The notes: generated by a model from the sequence alone, not told the origin. Counted from the stretch's first letter, positions 33,724-43,154 are shown. The stretch is 64,000 bases of DNA from Rhizobium sp. BG4 (GCF_016864575.1 NZ_CP044125.1:930001-994000); one strand, 5' to 3'. Numbers and translations: made by a program.

Positions 33724-35166
33724 ATGGATGATATGAACCTCACGACCCTGCAGAAGGGCCATAAAGTCATGCGCGCCGATGCGATCGAGGCCCTTGCGGC
33801 GGGATTGCGCGGACGGTTGATCACCAAGGCGGATAGCGACTACGACGAAGCCCGGACGATCTGGAATGCGATGATCGACCGCAAGCCGGGGATGATCGTG
33901 CGCTGCGCCGGCGCCAGCGACGTCATCAAGGCTGTCCGCTTCGCCCATGACAATCACCTGCTGCTCGCGGTGCGCGGCGGCGGCCATAACATTGCCGGCA
34001 ATGCCGTCTGCGAGGGCGGCGTGATGATCGATCTCTCGGCGATGCGGTCCGTCTGGGTCGATCCGGCGACGCGGCGCATGCGGGTGGAGCCCGGTGCCAC
34101 GCTTGCCGATGTCGATGCGGAAACGCAGGCTTTCGGCATGGTTCTGCCGACCGGCATCAACTCGACGACGGGTATTGCCGGCCTGACGCTCGGCGGCGGC
34201 TTCGGCTGGACGACGCGCAAATACGGGCTGACGCTCGACAACCTGATCTCGATGGATGTCGTCACCGCTGACGGCAAGCTGAGACGGGTCAGCGAAAAGG
34301 AGGATCCCGATCTCTTCTGGGCGCTGCGCGGTGGCGGCGGCAATTTCGGCGTCGTGACCTCCTTCGAATTCCGCCTGCACGATCTGCCCGGCAATGTGCT
34401 CGCGGGCCTCGTCGTTCATGCCTTTGCCGATGCCGAGATGGTGCTGAAGCAGTATCGCGCCGCACTCGAGAAGGCGCCGGACGAGCTGACCTGCTGGGCG
34501 GTGATGCGCCAGGCGCCGCCCCTGCCCTTCCTGCCCGCCGAATGGCACGGCAAGGAAGTCCTGGTGCTCGCCATGTGCTATTGCGGCGATCTCGCCGCTG
34601 GACAGGCAGCAACGGCGGAGCTTCGCGGGATCGGCAAGCCGATCGCCGATGTCGTGGGGCCGGTGCCCTTCGCCGCCTGGCAGCAGGCCTTCGATCCGCT
34701 GCTGACGCCTGGCGCCCGAAACTACTGGAAGAGCCAGGATTTCGCGGCGCTCTCCGATCAGGCGATTGCCGTGCTGCTCGATGCGGTGCGCAAGCTGCCG
34801 GGGCCGGAATGCGAAATCTTCGTCGGCCATGTCGGCGGTGCCGCCGGCCGGATCGCCGGCGAGGCGACGGCTTTCCCGCAGCGCAGCTCGCATTTCATCA
34901 TGAACGTCCATGGGCGCTGGCGCGACAAAGCCATGGATCAGAAAGGGATCGCCTGGGCGCGAGGGCTTTTCGAAGCCACCAAGCCGCATGCGATCGGCAC
35001 GGCCTATATCAACTTCATGCCCGAGGACGAGGCAGACCGGGTGGAGAAGGCCTATGGGAAGAACTACCGGCGGCTGGCCGAGATCAAGCGGCACTACGAC
35101 CCGGAAAACCTGTTCCGCATGAACCAGAACGTCAAGCCACTGCCGGAGATGCGGGCGGCAAGCTGA
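33724..35166 (+). CDS. FAD-linked oxidase (berberine bridge enzyme-like, BBE)
   Basis: 480-residue flavoprotein. The FAD_binding_4 domain carries RGGGHNIAGNAVCEGGVMID, where the His is the expected 8-alpha covalent FAD attachment site. The second attachment site of bicovalent enzymes (a Cys in the segment G-L-T-C-D-N) is Leu here (YGLTLDNLIS), so attachment is probably single or non-covalent. The C-terminal BBE motif YINFMPEDEADRVEKAYG, then KRHYDPENLFRMNQNV, is complete. AGGGAGGACC gives a strong site for the ATG at 33724. Substrate (sugar, alcohol or alkaloid) is not readable. Confidence 0.9.
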   Translation: MDDMNLTTLQKGHKVMRADAIEALAAGLRGRLITKADSDYDEARTIWNAMIDRKPGMIVRCAGASDVIKAVRFAHDNHLLLAVRGGGHNIAGNAVCEGGVMIDLSAMRSVWVDPATRRMRVEPGATLADVDAETQAFGMVLPTGINSTTGIAGLTLGGGFGWTTRKYGLTLDNLISMDVVTADGKLRRVSEKEDPDLFWALRGGGGNFGVVTSFEFRLHDLPGNVLAGLVVHAFADAEMVLKQYRAALEKAPDELTCWAVMRQAPPLPFLPAEWHGKEVLVLAMCYCGDLAAGQAATAELRGIGKPIADVVGPVPFAAWQQAFDPLLTPGARNYWKSQDFAALSDQAIAVLLDAVRKLPGPECEIFVGHVGGAAGRIAGEATAFPQRSSHFIMNVHGRWRDKAMDQKGIAWARGLFEATKPHAIGTAYINFMPEDEADRVEKAYGKNYRRLAEIKRHYDPENLFRMNQNVKPLPEMRAAS

Positions 35167-35199
35167 CGGCGCGCTGGCTCAGGCGGCTTGCCATGAACA

Positions 35200-35224
35200 G
35201 GCCGGCGGATGCGCTCCGCCGGCC
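35200..35224. terminator. Perfect hairpin between the convergent flavoprotein and DoxX genes
   Basis: GGCCGGCGGA (35200-35209) pairs with TCCGCCGGCC (35215-35224) around a 5-nt loop. There is no T run on either side. It probably acts as a weak bidirectional terminator or mRNA end. Confidence 0.45.
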
Positions 35225-35226
35225 GG

Positions 35227-35661
35227 CTAACGGGCTTGCGGGAACGGCCAGTCGATGATCCCGCCCGCATAGAGCGCCCACCAGACAAAAACCGGTTGAA
35301 AGGCCAGCCGCGGCACATGATAGAGCCAGGCATAGGTACTGGCGTCGACCGCCGACAATCCGTCGATCGCATGCTTGATATTGGCGGGATAGACGCAGAC
35401 CGCATAGGCGGCGAGCCCAATCCCTGCGGCGGCGCGAAAGGGCGACGAAAGCAGCCCGGCCGCGGCCGCCACCTCGCATGCGCCGGTGATGAAGACAACA
35501 GCAGCCGGAAACGGCACCAGAGCCGGCATGATCCTGAGAAACGGACCCGGTAGCAGCATGTGAAGGATGCCGACGGTCAGGTAGATCGCCGACAACACAA
35601 GCCGCCACCAAAATCTCGATTCCAGGGATGGTTCAAACCACATCCCAATGTGCACGGCCAT
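35227..35661 (-). CDS. DoxX-family membrane protein
   Basis: 144-residue membrane protein with four hydrophobic spans (around residues 18-38, 48-70, 78-95 and 115-135). The sequence WRLVLSAIYLTVGILHMLLP, then PAAVVFITGACEVAAAAGLL, is the DoxX pattern. The family is linked loosely to thiol or sulfur redox; no partner is seen. It is convergent with the flavoprotein gene and divergent from the diguanylate cyclase. Confidence 0.8.
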   Translation of the reverse strand: MAVHIGMWFEPSLESRFWWRLVLSAIYLTVGILHMLLPGPFLRIMPALVPFPAAVVFITGACEVAAAAGLLSSPFRAAAGIGLAAYAVCVYPANIKHAIDGLSAVDASTYAWLYHVPRLAFQPVFVWWALYAGGIIDWPFPQAR

Positions 35662-35858
35662 TCAATCCTCGCATCGCGCTTCACAGACTTTGATACGAAG
35701 GTGATCGGTTTGTGGATGTGTCCGATTGGAACGACGCTGGTGCAAACGCTCAAATCCGGCGCAGGATTTTCTTGCGCAATCTCCATTCAATTAAACCCGC
35801 TTAAAGGAAAAAGCCTTACAAATGCGGGGATTGGCGCGTCTGGGTTCATTAGTACTGC

Positions 35859-37754
35859 ATGAATACAACCTGGCAAATACTGATCGGCAATCTTGCCATC
35901 GTTGCACTTGTGATCTCGATCTGGGCTCACATCTATTTCCGATTCCGGCTGATGACCGACCTGCAGACGAAGCTTGCCTTCGGCGCGGTGATGGGCGCCG
36001 GGACGATGGCTTCGATGATGATGTCGGTGCCGCTCAGCAATGGCGTCTTCATCGACCTGCGCTATTCGCTGGTCGCCATCTCCGCGCTGTTCGGCGGCGC
36101 GCCTTCCGCCACTCTGACGATCCCGCTGGCCGTCGCCTTCCGCCTGCAGATGGGTGGCGCCGGCGCGCTTGACGGAATGATCAGCATTGCCTGCGTCGGT
36201 GCGGTGTCGCTGACGCTGCGGGTGCTGCAGAAGCGCCGCAAGGCAAGGCTTGCCGATACGTTCATTCTCGGCGCGCTGGTTTCCGTCACGCTGCTGGCGA
36301 CGATGCTGGTCCTGCCGGCGCAGATCAGCGCCATGGCGTTGCAGCTGGTGGGCGTGCCTGCTGTCGTGCTGAATTTCGGCGCGATCATCGTTGCCGGTGC
36401 GCTGCTCCTGCAGTTCGAGCATATGGCACTGGACCGCGATCTCTTGACCGCAGCGCTGACGCAGACGCCGGATTTCCAATATGTGAAGAACCGCGACAGC
36501 GTCTTCGTCGTCGTCAACCGCAATGTCGCCGAGCATCATCATTTCACCTCGCCGGAAGCGATGGTGGGCGCCACCGATTTCCACATCGCCACCCAGCGCC
36601 GCGCCGAAGTCCTGTTTGCCGAAGAGCAGGCGCTGATGCGCAGCGGCGAAGCGCTGATCAACAAGATCGAGCCGCTGCAGCAGGGCGACAAGGAGCACTG
36701 GTTCCGCACCTCGAAAGTGCCGCTGCGCGACCGCGACGGCATCGTCATCGGCCTTGCGGGCGTCACCCGCGACATTACCGAGGAGCGCAGCATCGAGCGC
36801 GAGCTGCGCGCGAACCGCAACATGCTCTCGCACGCGATGTCCGGCATGTCCGATGGCTTTGCGATGTACGATCCGAAGGGCGACCTCGTTTACGCCAACC
36901 CGCAATATGCGCATCTCTTCCCGCTTTCCGGCGTGGTGCGCGTTGCCGGTTTCAACATTCGCGACATCCTGCGCAAGGCGGTCGAGACGCAGGAGCGCCG
37001 CAGCTTCCCCGCCGAGATCGACGAAGAGTGGATCGAGACCGCAGCACGCGACCTGCATCGCGACAAGGACGAGGAAATCGACCTCTATGACGGCCGCTGG
37101 CTGAGCCTGCGCACCCGCATGACCGCCGATGGCATGGCGCTCGTCGTCGTCTCCGACGTGACCGCGATGAAGCAGGCCGAGCATTCGCTGCGCGCCGTTG
37201 CCGACCGGATGAAGAGCCTTGCCGAGACCGACGGCCTGACCGGCATCGTCAACCGCCGCGCCTTCGACGAGGCCCTCGCATTGGCGCTCGCCCGCAGTGT
37301 GCGCGAGCGCACGCCACTCAGCCTGCTGATGATCGATGTCGACCGCTTCAAGGCCTATAACGACACCTACGGGCACCTGGCCGGCGACGAATGCCTGAAG
37401 GCTGTCACCGACTGCCTGCGCAAGGCGGCCCGGCGCGATACCGATATCGTCGCCCGCTTCGGCGGCGAGGAATTCGTCGTGCTGATGCCCGAAGCCGACG
37501 AGGCGGATGCCTGCCGTGTTGCCGAACAGTTCCGCGATGCGCTGCATGCGCTGAACCTGCCGCATACGGGCAGCGAGTTCGGACGGGTAACGGCGAGTGC
37601 CGGCATTGCCGTCAAGCAGAGCCGTGCCCGCGCGACGACGCCTGCCGAGTTCATGCAGCATGCCGACGAGGCGCTTTACGACGCCAAGCGCAATGGCCGC
37701 GACCGGATCTCGATCTGGGAATCGCCCGCCAGTGCACGGACGGCAAACGGCTAG
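35859..37754 (+). CDS. Membrane diguanylate cyclase (5TMR-like sensor, PAS, PAS, GGDEF)
   Basis: 631 residues. The N-terminal ~190 residues hold five or six transmembrane helices, resembling 5TM-LYT sensors (VPLSNGVFIDLRYSLVAISALFGG). Two PAS/PAC domains follow (about residues 195-320 and 325-450; VTRDITEERS and VSDVTAMKQAE end them). The GGDEF domain (455-625) has an intact GGEEF at residues 535-539. An RxxD inhibitory site (R526-D529) lies five residues before it, so feedback inhibition by c-di-GMP is expected. It makes c-di-GMP from two GTP. Confidence 0.93.
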   Translation: MNTTWQILIGNLAIVALVISIWAHIYFRFRLMTDLQTKLAFGAVMGAGTMASMMMSVPLSNGVFIDLRYSLVAISALFGGAPSATLTIPLAVAFRLQMGGAGALDGMISIACVGAVSLTLRVLQKRRKARLADTFILGALVSVTLLATMLVLPAQISAMALQLVGVPAVVLNFGAIIVAGALLLQFEHMALDRDLLTAALTQTPDFQYVKNRDSVFVVVNRNVAEHHHFTSPEAMVGATDFHIATQRRAEVLFAEEQALMRSGEALINKIEPLQQGDKEHWFRTSKVPLRDRDGIVIGLAGVTRDITEERSIERELRANRNMLSHAMSGMSDGFAMYDPKGDLVYANPQYAHLFPLSGVVRVAGFNIRDILRKAVETQERRSFPAEIDEEWIETAARDLHRDKDEEIDLYDGRWLSLRTRMTADGMALVVVSDVTAMKQAEHSLRAVADRMKSLAETDGLTGIVNRRAFDEALALALARSVRERTPLSLLMIDVDRFKAYNDTYGHLAGDECLKAVTDCLRKAARRDTDIVARFGGEEFVVLMPEADEADACRVAEQFRDALHALNLPHTGSEFGRVTASAGIAVKQSRARATTPAEFMQHADEALYDAKRNGRDRISIWESPASARTANG

Positions 37755-38553
37755 GCGATATCCAAGAGCAGAGCGCAGTGATCGGAAACTTCAGGCTCCC
37801 TGACGACCTCGAAGCGGGTGACGCTCACGCCCGGTGATACCAGCATGTAATCGGCAAAGCGGCCGTCCTTCGGATAGAGCGAGGTGCGCGTTCCCGCAAA
37901 GCCGCCTGATGTGACGAGCTCGGTGAGGCCGAGCTGGCCCAGGATCTCGAAGGTGGCGCTATCGGCAGCACGTTGAAATCGCCGCAGATGACAAGTGGCT
38001 CGTCCTGCTTGCGGATACGCCCGATCAACGAGACCAGCGCCTCGGCTTGCTCCAGTCTGGCCGGTGTATCGCCCTTGCCGGCCATGTCGCGCAGGCCATG
38101 CAGCTGGGCAACGACGAGCGGGCGGCCAGAGGCATAGTCGAAGAGGCGCAAAACCTGCGCGTTGCGCGGGCGCGGATGGGCGCCGTAACCATCGGGCGAG
38201 AAGGCGCCGTGGACGAAATCCATCGCCTGGCCGGAGATGGCGAGCGAGCGGTGGACGAAGGTGGCGAGGCCGAATTCGGAGGGGACGGCTGTCTCGCCAT
38301 CCAGGAGTTCACCGCGCGAGGCAGGGGCGAAGATGCCATCATGTTCCGGCAGAACGGCCTTCACCTCGTCGAACAGATTGGCGCGCTGCGGCAGTATGTG
38401 GCTGCCGTCACGATATTCCAGCCAGCCGCTCGTGACGCCGACGGAACGGGTGACTTCCTGCAGGCAGATGATATCGGCTTTGGCGCCGGCGAGATAATCG
38501 ATCAGCGGCTCATGGATCTTGCCGCCCCAGGCGTTCAGAGAAATGATCCGCAG
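37751..38553 (-). pseudogene. Endonuclease/exonuclease/phosphatase family gene, frameshifted
   Basis: The coding frame is read in two pieces. The 5' part (38553 to about 37965) gives LRIISLNAWGGKIHEPLIDY, CLQEVTRS, RLFDYASGRPLVVAQLHGLRD and ICGDFNVLP. It then shifts by one base, and the family C-terminus continues in the next frame as SATFEILGQLGLTELVTSGG, then GRFADYMLV and VSDHCALLLDIA, ending at 37751. Restoring one G after CTGCCG (near 37963) rejoins it. The start is also odd: where an ATGCGG start is expected the sequence is ACTGCGG, leaving CTG at 38553. It is either decayed or affected by sequencing error. It lies 24 bp downstream of rnhA. Confidence 0.8.
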
Positions 38554-38577
38554 TGCCGCCTCCCCCGCTTTGCCTGC

Positions 38578-39018
38578 CTACTTCTTCTTGTAGGGTGCCA
38601 TGCCCATGCGCGCCAGTTCGTCGGCGCGCTCGTTTTCCGGATGGCCGGCATGGCCCTTGACCCAGTGCCACTTGACCTTGTGGCGCTGATTGGCGGCGTC
38701 GAGCGCCTGCCAGAGCTCGCCGTTCTTCACCGGCTTCTTGTCGGCGGTCTTCCAGCCGTTTTTCTTCCAGCCGAAGATCCACTTGGAGATGCCGTCCATG
38801 ACATATTTGCTGTCGGTGTGGAGATCGACCTCGCAGGGCGTGTTCAGCGCCGAGAGAGCGGAGATTGCCGCCAGCAGTTCCATGCGGTTGTTGGTGGTCT
38901 CGGCTTCGCCGCCCGAGAGTTCCTTCTCGACCTCGCCATAGCGCAGGATCGCGCCCCAGCCGCCGGGGCCGGGATTGCCGGAGCAGGCACCATCGGTGAA
39001 AATCTCGACGTGCTTCAT
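38578..39018 (-). CDS. rnhA: Ribonuclease HI
   Basis: Degrades the RNA strand of RNA-DNA hybrids. 146 residues with the full catalytic set: D9 ([16 protein letters not shown]), E47 (NNRMELLAA), D69 (HTDSKYV) and D133 (RADELAR), plus H123 in the [10 protein letters not shown] loop. Its start overlaps the thrB stop by four bases, indicating an ispH-thrB-rnhA transcription unit as seen in many Alphaproteobacteria. Confidence 0.97.
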   Translation of the reverse strand: MKHVEIFTDGACSGNPGPGGWGAILRYGEVEKELSGGEAETTNNRMELLAAISALSALNTPCEVDLHTDSKYVMDGISKWIFGWKKNGWKTADKKPVKNGELWQALDAANQRHKVKWHWVKGHAGHPENERADELARMGMAPYKKK

Positions 39019-39980
39019 GCCGAAAGCCCGTATTCGGCCGCCGACTTGATCTGGCGGTGGAAGCGCAGCTTGCGCAGATATTCGAGCGGGTCCTTCTTGG
39101 TGACCATGGCGCCCTCAGGCGTCGTCAGCCAGTCATAGAGGCGGGTCAGGAAGAAGCGCAGCGCCGAGCCGCGCGCCAGGATCGGAAGAGCCGTGCGTTC
39201 GGCCTCGCTCAGCGGGCGCACACTCTGGTAGGCGTCGAGGAAGGCCGTGCCCTTGGTGATGTTGTAGGCGCCGTCCTTTTCGAAGCACCAGGCGTTCAGG
39301 CAGATCGAGACGTCGTAGGCGAGCAGGTCGTTGCAGGCGAAGTAGAAGTCGATCAGGCCGGAGAGCGTATCGCCGAGGAAGAAGACGTTATCAGGGAAGA
39401 GATCGGCATGAATGACGCCTGAAGGCAGGTCTTTCGGCCAGTGGGCCGAGAGGAAATCCATTTCGGCCCGAACCTCGTCCGACATGCCCTTCTCGACCTC
39501 GTCGGCGCGGGCTTCGGACTTTTCCCAAAGCGTCTTCCAGCCATCGATGGACAGCGCATTGGGACGCTTCAGCTCGAAGCCTTCACCGGCGATATGCATC
39601 TGCGCCAGCGCCTTGCCGACTTCGCGGCAGTGCTTCGCCTCGGGCTTGCGCAGCCACATGCCTTCGAGGAAGGAGATCAGCGCCGCCGGACGATCGGACA
39701 GGCGCCCGAGCAGCGCGCCATCCCTACGCGGCAGCGGCAGTGGGCAGGACAGGCCGCGGGCGGCCAGGTGATGCATCAGGCCGAGGAAGAACGGCAGATC
39801 GGATTTCTCGACGCGCTTTTCATAGAGCGTCAGGATCAGCGGATCCTTCGAGGTGTGCAGCAGGAAATTCGAGTTCTCGACGCCCTCGGCAATGCCCTTG
39901 TAGGAGAGCAGCTCGCCGGTCTCATATTCCGTCAGGAACCACTTCAGATCGTCTTCGGAGATATCGGTGTAAACGGCCAA
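39015..39980 (-). CDS. thrB: Homoserine kinase (aminoglycoside-phosphotransferase-fold type)
   Basis: Phosphorylates homoserine, feeding ThrC. This 321-residue form has the APH/choline-kinase fold rather than the GHMP fold of E. coli ThrB, as usual in Alphaproteobacteria. The catalytic loop is [13 protein letters not shown] (HxDxxxxN) and the metal-binding motif is [11 protein letters not shown]. It starts [20 protein letters not shown], the characteristic N-terminus. ispH is upstream across a 177-bp gap containing a palindrome, and rnhA overlaps downstream. Confidence 0.95.
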   Translation of the reverse strand: MAVYTDISEDDLKWFLTEYETGELLSYKGIAEGVENSNFLLHTSKDPLILTLYEKRVEKSDLPFFLGLMHHLAARGLSCPLPLPRRDGALLGRLSDRPAALISFLEGMWLRKPEAKHCREVGKALAQMHIAGEGFELKRPNALSIDGWKTLWEKSEARADEVEKGMSDEVRAEMDFLSAHWPKDLPSGVIHADLFPDNVFFLGDTLSGLIDFYFACNDLLAYDVSICLNAWCFEKDGAYNITKGTAFLDAYQSVRPLSEAERTALPILARGSALRFFLTRLYDWLTTPEGAMVTKKDPLEYLRKLRFHRQIKSAAEYGLSA

Positions 39981-40053
39981 GGTGCGGTCTCACGGTCGGT
40001 TCGATAGAGTGGAAGCCTTCAGGGCGCGGGATACCCGCTCTGCCCTGCCTGAT

Positions 40054-40076
40054 ATCTCCCCCACAAGGGGGGAGAT
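40054..40076. repeat. Short palindrome ATCTCCCCC / GGGGGAGAT between ispH and thrB
   Basis: A perfect 9-bp inverted repeat (40054-40062 with 40068-40076) around a 5-nt loop. It is unlike the 44-bp element in sequence but shares the CCCC/GGGG core. Similar C-rich palindromes are common in rhizobial spacers. It could also attenuate ispH-to-thrB readthrough; there is no T run. Confidence 0.5.
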
Positions 40077-40157
40077 CGGCCTCCGGTGGAGCTTTCCCCA
40101 AACAAATCATCTTGGAGCGAGCGGCAGAACAGAGGCAAGTGCCCCCGCAACGCCGCG

Positions 40158-41165
40158 CTAGCCGTTCACGAAAGCCATATCCGCCGCGGTCAGCTCGATG
40201 TTGCGGAGCTCGCGGTTGACGAGGAAGTGTTCGTTTTCCTGCACCGTCTCAGCAAGCTCCACCTGGGCTGCGAAACGGGCGCGAAAGGCTTCGATGATCT
40301 CGTTGACGATGACCTCGGGGGCCGACGCGCCGGCGGAGAGGCCGAGCGTCGAGATCTGGCCGATCTCGTCCCAGTTCAGTTCGGAGGCGCGCTGCACGAG
40401 GATCGACTTCGTCGCCCCGGCCCTCAGCGCCACTTCGACGAGGCGCTTGGAATTGGACGAGTTCGGGGCACCGACGATGATGAAGAGATCGCAGCCGGGT
40501 GCGGCCTGCTTGACGACTTCCTGGCGGTTGGTCGTGGCATAGCAGATGCTGTCTGCGGCCGGCGCCGTCAGGTTCGGGAAGCGCTGTTCAAGGCGGGCGA
40601 TGACGCCGGCGGTATCGTCGACCGAGAGCGTCGTCTGCGTCACGTAGCCGAGATTGTCAGGGTCGACCGGCTGATAGGTATCGGCGTCCTCGACGGTCTC
40701 GATCAGCGAGACCGAGCCTTCCGGCAGCTGGCCCATCGTGCCGATGACTTCCGGGTGGCCGGCATGGCCGATCAGCACGACGTGGCGACCGAGGCGGTTG
40801 TGGCGCATCGCCTGCTTGTGGACCTTGGAGACCAGCGGGCATGTGGCGTCGAGATAGAAGAGGTTGCGGCTGTTGGCATCCTCGGGAACCGACTTCGGCA
40901 CGCCATGCGCCGAGAAGACGACCGGCTGGGCGCGGTGTTCTTCCGGGATCTCGTTGAGCTCCTCGACGAAGACGGCACCCTTGGCTTCCAGGCCCTCGAC
41001 GACATAGCGGTTATGCACGATCTCGTGGCGGACATAGACCGGGGCGCCGTAGGATTTCAGCGCCAGAACGACGATCTGAATGGCGCGGTCGACGCCGGCA
41101 CAGAAGCCGCGCGGCCCGCAAAGCCTGATCGTCAGAGGAGGTTTCGCTGCGATATTCATGTTCAA
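40158..41165 (-). CDS. ispH: 4-hydroxy-3-methylbut-2-enyl diphosphate reductase
   Basis: Last enzyme of the MEP isoprenoid pathway, making IPP and DMAPP with a [4Fe-4S] cluster. 335 residues with the three cluster cysteines in [14 protein letters not shown] (the second Cys), [10 protein letters not shown] and [11 protein letters not shown]. The catalytic Glu is in the family loop [10 protein letters not shown] onward, and [15 protein letters not shown] pattern [17 protein letters not shown] is present. The start at 41165 ([17 protein letters not shown]) has two candidate ATGs two codons apart. It is first in the ispH-thrB-rnhA group. Confidence 0.97.
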   Translation of the reverse strand: MNMNIAAKPPLTIRLCGPRGFCAGVDRAIQIVVLALKSYGAPVYVRHEIVHNRYVVEGLEAKGAVFVEELNEIPEEHRAQPVVFSAHGVPKSVPEDANSRNLFYLDATCPLVSKVHKQAMRHNRLGRHVVLIGHAGHPEVIGTMGQLPEGSVSLIETVEDADTYQPVDPDNLGYVTQTTLSVDDTAGVIARLEQRFPNLTAPAADSICYATTNRQEVVKQAAPGCDLFIIVGAPNSSNSKRLVEVALRAGATKSILVQRASELNWDEIGQISTLGLSAGASAPEVIVNEIIEAFRARFAAQVELAETVQENEHFLVNRELRNIELTAADMAFVNG

Positions 41166-41222
41166 GTCCGATGTCCGTCGTCCCGGGTGTCTAGCCCAAT
41201 ATGGGGACGAATTGAAGCAATA

Positions 41223-41969
41223 CTATTGCGCGGGAGCGCCGCGGCGGCCGCGGAACCAGGAGACGCCGACGATGCCGACCAGCACGGCGGCCAGTCCGTA
41301 CCAGGTGAAGGCGTATTCCAGGTGGTTGTTAGGCAGGTCGATCTCGGTGACGCCGCCGATCGGGAAGCCCTTCGGGTTCGGGGTCGAATCCGCATCAATG
41401 AAGAAGGGCACGACGTTCGAGGCATCGAAGCCGTCGCTCGATCCCATCGCGTCGATATCCTTCCAGTAGAAGATGTTCTTGGCGATGTCGTTGTCAGGCA
41501 CCACCCAGGAGGGCTTCCCGGGGAGACGGTTGCGGGCGAGGCCGGTGACGCTCTGCTGGCCGGTCAGCTGGCCCTGCATGCGCATTTCCGGCTCCTTATT
41601 CTCATAGGGAACGAAGCCGCGATTGACGAAGAGGTAGCGGCCGTCGGCAAGCTCGAGCGGCGTATAGACGTAGAAGCCCGCCTCCCCGCGCCAGGTGGCG
41701 AGGAAGTGGCGCTCCTTGTTGTTGACGTAGCGGCCGGTGACGGTGACCGGGCGATATTCGATATCGGTGCCGGAAGAGAGCATCTGTTCGATATCGGCAA
41801 GCTGCACTGGAGCGGCATTGCGGCGCGCGGCGATATCGGCAAGCAGGCCCTCCTTCCAATAGAGGCGCTCGACCTGCCAGGTGCCGAGGGAAATGAGAAT
41901 GGCGAGCGCGATCAGCACCGCGATGCCGGTGAAGACCGGCAGCTTGCGGCGCGCGGCCGGGATATTCAT
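41223..41969 (-). CDS. SURF1-family cytochrome oxidase assembly protein
   Basis: 248-residue inner-membrane protein that helps insert heme a into CoxA. It has N- and C-terminal transmembrane helices (residues 12-30, FTGIAVLIALAILISLGTWQ; and about 220-240, YAFTWYGLAAVLVGIVGVSWF) around a periplasmic domain with the signature YRPVTVTGRY. GTWQ and the segment FVNRGFVPYENKEPE are diagnostic. Start: ATG at 41969, one base past the DUF983 stop; a GTG at 41978 is also in frame. It belongs to the cox locus but lies beyond the intervening opposite-strand gene. Confidence 0.93.
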   Translation of the reverse strand: MNIPAARRKLPVFTGIAVLIALAILISLGTWQVERLYWKEGLLADIAARRNAAPVQLADIEQMLSSGTDIEYRPVTVTGRYVNNKERHFLATWRGEAGFYVYTPLELADGRYLFVNRGFVPYENKEPEMRMQGQLTGQQSVTGLARNRLPGKPSWVVPDNDIAKNIFYWKDIDAMGSSDGFDASNVVPFFIDADSTPNPKGFPIGGVTEIDLPNNHLEYAFTWYGLAAVLVGIVGVSWFRGRRGAPAQ

Positions 41970-41970
41970 G

Positions 41971-42351
41971 TCAGTCACTCAGGCGTCCTTCACGGGCATT
42001 GTGGCGGTATTGCATGGCGATCAGGATGCCTTTGCACCAGCGCAGCGTCAGCAGCGACAGGATGATCGTCAGCGGGCCGAAGAGCAGAATGTGCAGCCAG
42101 ATCGGCGGCGCGTAATTGACCTCGAGCCAGAGCACGCTGCCAATGACGACGAAGCCGACGAGCAGGATGACGAAGACGGCAGGACCATCGCCCGAATCGG
42201 CGAAGGCATAATCCAGGCCGCAGGCGGCGCAGCGCGGCTTCAGCGACAGCAGGCCGTCGAACAGCTTGCCATTGCCGCAGCGCGGGCAGCAGCCCTTGAT
42301 GCCTGTCTTGACCGGATCGACCGGAGGAAAGAGAGCGGTGTCTTCTTGCAT
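41971..42351 (-). CDS. DUF983-family zinc-ribbon membrane protein
   Basis: 126-residue protein with a zinc-ribbon N-terminus (CCPRCGNGKLFDGLLSLKPRCAACG: two CxxC pairs) and two transmembrane helices (about 57-77 and 83-105). DUF983 genes are regular companions of the cox operon in Alphaproteobacteria, between coxC and SURF1, and are presumed to aid oxidase maturation. One base separates it from SURF1. Confidence 0.9.
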   Translation of the reverse strand: MQEDTALFPPVDPVKTGIKGCCPRCGNGKLFDGLLSLKPRCAACGLDYAFADSGDGPAVFVILLVGFVVIGSVLWLEVNYAPPIWLHILLFGPLTIILSLLTLRWCKGILIAMQYRHNAREGRLSD

Positions 42352-42471
42352 GTGGATTCCCGTGGCGTCACCTAAAGCCGCCTTAACTCTCCCATAAAGT
42401 ATCCGCAGGACGAAGGGAAATACCTGCGCGATTTCGCCTCAGCGATTCGGGCCAATCAGAAAAGAAGAGAC

Positions 42472-43113
42472 ATGAGCACCGACAGCACCGCAGCCCAGAT
42501 CGTCATTCTCAACGGGGCGCCGCGCAGCGGCAAGACGACGATCGCGCGCGCCATCCAGCAGCAATTCGACGGGCCGTGGCTCAATTTCGGCGTCGACAAC
42601 TACAATGCGATGACGCCGTCGCAGTATCTGCCGGGCATCGGGCTGCGGCCGGGCGGCGAGCGGCCGGATCTCGAGGAGTTCGTGCCGTTCTTTTATGCCG
42701 CGCTCTACGAATCGATCGCCATCCATGCCGGGCTCGGGATCAATGTCGTCGCCGATCTCGGCCATCACGACGCCTATTCGCAGCCGCTCGGGATTCTGGC
42801 CGATTGCGCGCGCCGGCTCGATGGTTTCCCGGTGCTTTTCGTCGGCGTGCGCTGCCCGCTGGAGGTGATCATGAAGCGGCGGGAGATCGACGAGCCGGGC
42901 CGCGAGGAACTTTATGCGAGAGCAAGCGCCGAGATCGCCGTGCCGGATGCTGTCAGGCGCTGGCAGGACGAGGTGCACAAGCCCGGCATCTACGATCTCG
43001 AAGTCGATACCTCGCTCCTGACGCCCTATGAATGCGCCGAGGCGATCCGCCAGCAACTCGATATCGGCATACCCGATCCTTCCGCCTTCGAGCGGATCGC
43101 CGGGGCGCGGTGA
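42472..43113 (+). CDS. Chloramphenicol-phosphotransferase-like kinase
   Basis: 213-residue P-loop kinase. Walker A is GAPRSGKTT at residues 15-23. Family motifs: WLNFGVDNYNAMTPSQYLPG, DLGHHDAYSQPLGILADCARRL and FVGVRCPLEVIMKRRE (lid region). The family includes chloramphenicol 3-O-phosphotransferase of Streptomyces, but many members have other substrates, so resistance is not implied. It is transcribed opposite to the cox genes on both sides and ends at a bidirectional terminator; it therefore interrupts an otherwise collinear cox locus. Confidence 0.82.
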   Translation: MSTDSTAAQIVILNGAPRSGKTTIARAIQQQFDGPWLNFGVDNYNAMTPSQYLPGIGLRPGGERPDLEEFVPFFYAALYESIAIHAGLGINVVADLGHHDAYSQPLGILADCARRLDGFPVLFVGVRCPLEVIMKRREIDEPGREELYARASAEIAVPDAVRRWQDEVHKPGIYDLEVDTSLLTPYECAEAIRQQLDIGIPDPSAFERIAGAR

Positions 43114-43121
43114 GAACAAAG

Positions 43122-43154
43122 AAAAAGGCGGGCGCCGATAGCACCCGCCTTTTT
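43122..43154. terminator. Bidirectional terminator between the CPT-like gene and coxC
   Basis: AAAAAGGCGGG (43122-43132) pairs perfectly with CCCGCCTTTTT (43144-43154), with an inner GC/GC pairing. T runs follow on both strands. It ends the plus-strand CPT-like transcript and the minus-strand cox transcript. Confidence 0.92.

Noticed and set aside
35791..35804. TTAA-N6-TTAA before the diguanylate cyclase as a CtrA box
   Set aside because: Spacing is 6 rather than 7 and the third-position context (TTAAC) is missing.
35787..37661. 624-residue open frame antisense to the diguanylate cyclase
   Set aside because: Complement of a real gene with intact GGEEF and PAS domains; the antisense protein has no recognisable fold.
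42472..43113. Chloramphenicol resistance gene
   Set aside because: Only family-level similarity to a chloramphenicol phosphotransferase. Most family members have unknown substrates, so resistance is not called.
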